From the NCBI GenBank assembly GCA_963792075.1, contig CAWBUW010000002.1, positions 62,001 through 126,000 of the forward strand: a stretch of 64,000 nt of DNA, in the 5' to 3' direction. Origin of the DNA: CAWBUW01 sp963792075. Its GTDB lineage: Bacteria > Chloroflexota > Anaerolineae > Anaerolineales > UBA4823. Of this stretch, positions 60,227-64,000 are shown in pieces. The first letter of the stretch is position 1. Every line of letters begins with the position of its first letter. Both the position numbers and the translations under genes were made by a program. A model generated the notes under the pieces. It was not told the origin of the DNA. It ran no database searches and worked only from the letters and a program-made list of their open reading frames with translations.

Positions 60227-60922
60227 ATGGATGAATTTCTGCGGTTCTTTAAGGAATATCAGGTCTGGATTTATACGGTCCTGGGGGCATGGGCGATCTG
60301 GCAAATCCGGAAATTCGGATTGGCCTGGGAGGAATTACGGGGTTCTGCTTTTGGTATGGAACGGGAAAGTGCGCAGGGGAGGCTGAACCAGGCTGCAACT
60401 CAACTGTTATTTATCCTCGTGATTGCCACCGCGCAGTTTTTCGTGATTTCTTTTGTGGTACCCTCGGTACCGGGGGCCAGCCCACTCCCCACACTCACAT
60501 TAAACTTGCTGGCCACACCCACTTCTGTGCTCCTGGTAACTACGCCTGGAACAGAGCAAGCTTTGCAGGCGACAGTGGCGCCCATAGAATTAACCACAGG
60601 CACAGACTGTATCACTACGACGGTCAATATACTGGAACCGAAAAATGGAGACGAGGTAAGTGGAGTGGTTACCCTCAAGGGGACAGCCAGCATTCCCAAT
60701 TTTGGATTTTATAAGTATGAAATTGCTCACCCTGGCGATACGGTATGGCTTTCGATCAATGCGGGCGAAAAACCCGTTCAGGAGGACACCTTGGGCGAAT
60801 GGGTGACCGACGTGCTCGTCCCCGGTGATTATATGCTGCGTTTAGTGGTGGTAGATAATCAGGGCAATGCCTTACCGGCTTGCGTGATCCAGGTGCGAGT
60901 GGTGGAGAAGATTGACAAATGA
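60227..60922 (+). CDS. Membrane-anchored protein with Ig-like C-terminal domain
   Basis: 231 residues from ATG 60227; a GTG seven codons upstream (60206) is an alternative. One membrane helix near 10-26 and a second near 61-84 are separated by a polar, charged segment; after a Thr/Pro linker a beta-rich domain (about 135-231: TVNILEPKNGDEVSGVVTLKGTA ... GDYMLRLVVVDNQGN) resembles a bacterial Ig-like fold. It is probably exposed outside with the linker spanning the wall. No family name is offered. The GNAT gene starts 9 bp after it. Confidence 0.55.
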   Translation: MDEFLRFFKEYQVWIYTVLGAWAIWQIRKFGLAWEELRGSAFGMERESAQGRLNQAATQLLFILVIATAQFFVISFVVPSVPGASPLPTLTLNLLATPTSVLLVTTPGTEQALQATVAPIELTTGTDCITTTVNILEPKNGDEVSGVVTLKGTASIPNFGFYKYEIAHPGDTVWLSINAGEKPVQEDTLGEWVTDVLVPGDYMLRLVVVDNQGNALPACVIQVRVVEKIDK

Positions 60923-60931
60923 GGAGCCGGA

Positions 60932-61483
60932 ATGCCTGAGATTCAAATCCGCCCAGCGGTTGCCGAAGATATTCCTTACCTGGTTGAGCTGGACCATGAT
61001 TATGTCAGCGATTATGTCTGGCAGATGGAAGTGCAGCAGGCAGATGAGGGACAACTGCCGATGATCGGAATCAATTTTCACCAGATTCGTCTGCCACGCT
61101 CAGTAAAGGTAGATTATCCACGCCCGCGGCATTCACTGGCCGAGGACTGGTCACAGCGTGCCGGGTTGCTGGTGGCTCTGCAGGACAAGGTTGCGATCGG
61201 ATACTGCAGCTTGATGTTGGAACTGGCTCCCCAGACCGTCTGGATGTCTGACCTGGCTGTGACGCGCCGTTTACGCCGGCAAGGAGTCGGCAGCGCGCTG
61301 GTGCTGGCTGGGCTGGGATGGGCGCGACAGCACGGCTTCCAAAGACTTGTCCTGGAAATGCAGCCGAAGAATTACCCCGGCATTTGCCTGGCACAGAAAC
61401 TGGGGTTTGAATTTTATGGTTACCATGACCGTTATTTTCCCAACCAGGATATTGCATTATTTTTTGGGCGAGCAGCGCGTTGA
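60932..61483 (+). CDS. GNAT-family N-acetyltransferase
   Basis: 183 residues. The acetyl-CoA-binding motif A is VWMSDLAVTRRLRRQGVGSAL (RRQGVGSAL corresponds to the Q/RxxGxG/A loop), and the C-terminal CLAQKLGFEFYGYHDRYFPN is motif B-like. The N-terminal EIQIRPAVAEDIPYL is also typical. The acceptor could be a small molecule or protein N-terminus; not known. Cytosolic. Confidence 0.85.
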   Translation: MPEIQIRPAVAEDIPYLVELDHDYVSDYVWQMEVQQADEGQLPMIGINFHQIRLPRSVKVDYPRPRHSLAEDWSQRAGLLVALQDKVAIGYCSLMLELAPQTVWMSDLAVTRRLRRQGVGSALVLAGLGWARQHGFQRLVLEMQPKNYPGICLAQKLGFEFYGYHDRYFPNQDIALFFGRAAR

Positions 61484-61515
61484 TCATAGAGCATTTTTAA
61501 GTTGAGTATATTGGT

Positions 61516-63447
61516 ATGGTACAGGTATTTGCGGGGATTGTCGAAACACTAAATCAACTGCTGACGGCGGGTATTGCCATCATGGCTTTTTCCTTGCTGC
61601 TGTACGCGCTTACATTTAACTTGCACGATCGAGTGGCGCGGTCTTTTGCCACAATCCTTGCCTGTGTGGTTGTTGTGTTCGTCGGCGATGCAATCTCCAG
61701 TGTCGCCCGAACTACTCTGGAACTGACTTTCTGGCTGTACTTCCAGTGGGTTGGAATCATTTTCCTACCGCCAGCTTATCTGCATTTTTCGGACGCCCTG
61801 TTAGCGACGACAGGTCGCCCTTCGCGCGGGCGCAGACGACTGGCCACGCGCGTCATGTATGGGATTGGGGCTGGTTTCCTGGCCGCGCTGTTGTTAGGGT
61901 GGCTGGTTGGGCCATTGGTGGTAGAGGCCGAGCCTGCTCCATATCTTTCCCGCGCCAACCTGACGGTAGTATTTACCATTTACTATTCGGCCGTGATGGT
62001 ATGGGCGTTGATCAATTTCTGGCGTGCATTCCAGCGCACTGTAACCCGTTCCAGTAAACGCCGGATGAGCTACTTGCTGGCAGGCGCTTCTGCGCCTGCG
62101 ATGGGCTCCTTCCCTTATCTCTTGTTTGGTTCTGGGTTCGCCGCCCAGCACACCTTGACCTTCTGGCTCCTGGCCACCGCCAGCAACTTATTGGTATCCG
62201 TACTGTTGGTGGTGATGGCTTATTCCGTCGCATTCTTTGGAGTGTCGTGGCCGGATCGGGTGGTCAAGCGACGTTTGTTTAAATGGTTGATGCGTGGTCC
62301 TGTGACAGCTTCAACTGTGTTGACGGTAACCACGATTGTCCGGCGACTGGGCGAGCGTTTTGGACAGGCTTACTCCGAAGCGGTGCCTATCTTTATGGTG
62401 GGCACTTTGCTGTTGATGGAATATATGGTGACGCTGGCAGCGCCTTACTGGGAGCGCTGGCTGTTCCATGGTGGCGAACAGGCAGATGTGACCTTGCTGC
62501 AATCGTTGGAAGAACGTCTGCTTACTGTGGGCGATTTGCGCCAATTCTTGGAAGCCGTCCTGACCGCGGTGTGTGACCGGCTGCAAGTGTCCAGTGCATT
62601 TTTGGCCGGGTTGAGTGCGGACCAGGTGGATATGTGGGTAACGGTGGGGAACCCTTCCCTGATGCAGGAAGACCTCGCCGAAGTGCTGCTGGAACAGGTA
62701 CCCAGGAATGGCCAGGATTGGCAAATGTTTGCCTGGGGAAATTACTGGTTGGTACCTTTGCATGGAAAAGATGGCATAGGGTTATTGGGGCTGCTCGGTG
62801 TGCCGCGAATTCAAGAGCAGTCTTTTGTTGAGGAACAAACCGACGATTTGAAACTGCTTTCACAGCGCGCCATCCTGGCATTAGAAGACCGCAAACGCCA
62901 GCAGCAAGTCGTCGCTTCGTTGGCTGCACTGACCCCCCAGGTCGATCTGATTCAACGCATGCGGGCAGCCGCACGGTATGATGGCAGCACCATGCTGGGT
63001 GATCTATCTGCCTTGAACGGACAGGGTTCTGATTTTGATAAATTGGTCCAACATGTTAAAGATGCACTCACCCATTATTGGGGTGGCCCAAAACTGACCG
63101 AAAGCCCTTTGTTGCAGCTTCAAGTCGTGCAGAGCGCCATGGAAGAGCATCAAGGAAACCCGTCCAATGCGCTGCGATCAATTCTTAAACAAGCGATTGA
63201 ACAAGTGCGTCCTGAAGGAGAAAGGCGTTTCACTGGCGAGTGGATCTTGTATAATATCCTAGAGATGAAATTCTTAGAGGGTCGCAAGGTGCGTGAAGTT
63301 GCCTCACGCCTGGCTATGTCTGAAGCGGATCTTTATCGAAAACAACGGGTGGCCATCGAAACCGTCGCCAATGCCATTTTGGAGATGGAGCAGGAGGCCC
63401 GAGAGGAGGTGGAAGAGACTGAGAAAGAGAAAACGGTTGTCCAGTAA
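61516..63447 (+). CDS. 7TM-GAF membrane regulator with HTH-like C-terminus
   Basis: 643 residues. About eight membrane helices occupy residues 1-320, a 7TM-type sensory module like that at the N-terminus of some histidine kinases. A GAF-like region follows (about 340-460; LEERLLTVGDLRQFLEAVLTAVCDRLQVSSAFLAG). The C-terminus (about 565-625) contains GRKVREVASRLAMSEADLYRKQRVAIETVA, which has the spacing of a FIS/sigma-4-type helix-turn-helix, then an acidic tail. No histidine kinase domain is present. If the HTH is real it is a membrane-bound one-component regulator. Confidence 0.7.
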   Translation: MVQVFAGIVETLNQLLTAGIAIMAFSLLLYALTFNLHDRVARSFATILACVVVVFVGDAISSVARTTLELTFWLYFQWVGIIFLPPAYLHFSDALLATTGRPSRGRRRLATRVMYGIGAGFLAALLLGWLVGPLVVEAEPAPYLSRANLTVVFTIYYSAVMVWALINFWRAFQRTVTRSSKRRMSYLLAGASAPAMGSFPYLLFGSGFAAQHTLTFWLLATASNLLVSVLLVVMAYSVAFFGVSWPDRVVKRRLFKWLMRGPVTASTVLTVTTIVRRLGERFGQAYSEAVPIFMVGTLLLMEYMVTLAAPYWERWLFHGGEQADVTLLQSLEERLLTVGDLRQFLEAVLTAVCDRLQVSSAFLAGLSADQVDMWVTVGNPSLMQEDLAEVLLEQVPRNGQDWQMFAWGNYWLVPLHGKDGIGLLGLLGVPRIQEQSFVEEQTDDLKLLSQRAILALEDRKRQQQVVASLAALTPQVDLIQRMRAAARYDGSTMLGDLSALNGQGSDFDKLVQHVKDALTHYWGGPKLTESPLLQLQVVQSAMEEHQGNPSNALRSILKQAIEQVRPEGERRFTGEWILYNILEMKFLEGRKVREVASRLAMSEADLYRKQRVAIETVANAILEMEQEAREEVEETEKEKTVVQ

Positions 63448-63536
63448 CCCTATTCGGTTCGGGGGGATTTCTACTGCCTTTGGCAGGGGAAACCGGACCT
63501 GGCTGGGGAATTTTAAGCACGCGAGGTAAATTAAAG

Positions 63537-64000
63537 GTGAGCAGTAAACCTTCATATCACGAAATTGAAGAGATACCCTCAAAGGATGAGGCCTGGTGGG
63601 CAGCGTTGTTGGCCGAAGAAGAAAAGCACAATGTTTCATCCGGTTACCGGCCCACGATTGGTCATCACCCAGAGCAAAAAGAAACAAGTAACCATTTACC
63701 AGTCAAACAGCCTGTAGTAGATTGGGATTATGCACAGCAGTTATTTCACGATGATCATTCTGTGATGCTGGCAGTTTCAGGCTTCAATCGGGGAGGGCTG
63801 TTGGTGGATGGGGGAAATCTGCACGGTTTTGTCCCGATTTCTCATCTGGTGCAAATCGCCTGTGATGCCGGGGATGAGGAACGGGAGACGGTGCTGTCCG
63901 ACTATGTAGGCAGGTCGGTTGAACTGAAAGTGATCGAGTGTGATCCGGAGCGCGGCCGGGTGGTTTTCTCGGAGCGGGCTGCTCAGGCAGCTTCTGGCCG
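63537..64000 (+). CDS. S1-domain RNA-binding protein, 3' end cut by window
   Basis: The frame opens at GTG 63537 with GAGG about ten bases upstream and stays open to the window end (155 codons). The N-terminal ~65 residues are acidic and low-complexity. An S1 domain-like region follows: VSGFNRGGLLVDGGNLHGFVPISHL and LKVIECDPERGRVVFSERA, the OB-fold repeat of ribosomal protein S1. It is probably an S1-type translation protein with more repeats beyond the window. Short (92 bp) gap after the preceding gene. Confidence 0.82.
   Translation, partial: MSSKPSYHEIEEIPSKDEAWWAALLAEEEKHNVSSGYRPTIGHHPEQKETSNHLPVKQPVVDWDYAQQLFHDDHSVMLAVSGFNRGGLLVDGGNLHGFVPISHLVQIACDAGDEERETVLSDYVGRSVELKVIECDPERGRVVFSERAAQAASG

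Overview
The window looks like a chromosomal segment of a bacterium from the Chloroflexota, most likely an Anaerolineae-type lineage. This is inferred from gene style, not from a marker gene: a serine hydroxymethyltransferase fused to a glycine-cleavage T protein, a TrpB2-type tryptophan synthase behind a T-box, Thr/Pro-rich secreted proteins, many membrane-bound regulators with GAF domains, and frequent GTG/TTG starts. I saw no rRNA, tRNA, CRISPR array, integrase or transposase gene.

Layout. 1-2.5 kb: two DUF4386-like membrane proteins (the first cut by the window edge), a decayed Fic gene and a 185-bp nested inverted-repeat element. 2.5-10.5 kb: a zinc alcohol dehydrogenase, a membrane-tethered OmpR-type response regulator behind a large polytopic membrane protein, a secreted Thr/Pro-rich protein bracketed by palindromic repeats, and a metallophosphoesterase. 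10.5-18.3 kb: a polysaccharide or glycolipid cluster on the minus strand with a flippase, three GT2 glycosyltransferases, an HPr-kinase-like ATPase, a GAF remnant and a secreted beta-helix protein. 18.4-28 kb: mixed accessory genes, including an orphan eCIS-core (DUF4157) protein with a C-terminal Cys/His domain, a DinB/MBL/serine-hydrolase group, and a membrane-anchored endonuclease/exonuclease/phosphatase protein abutting a GT-C-like membrane protein.

28-33.3 kb is the most striking locus: a tight three-gene minus-strand operon encoding a gluzincin-type metalloprotease-like protein, a CHAT (caspase-like) protease-like protein and a ComEC-type MBL hydrolase. I propose it as a candidate uncharacterised protease-cascade or conflict system.

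33.4-64 kb is mostly housekeeping: a secreted beta-propeller, RmuC, the SHMT-GcvT fusion, an aminotransferase, a PPOX-like protein, FKBP, a TGS-uridine-kinase-like protein, trpB2 under a tryptophan T-box with a near-consensus promoter, prfA, a VIT/vWA protein, an EamA transporter, a complete branched-chain amino-acid (Liv) ABC operon, lspA, rluD, threonine aldolase, purine nucleoside phosphorylase, a GNAT protein, a 7TM-GAF-HTH-like membrane regulator and the start of an S1-domain protein cut by the window edge.

At least two families of dispersed palindromes lie between genes. Their stems stay self-complementary although the stem sequence differs from copy to copy, and one pair of copies shows a covarying base pair.
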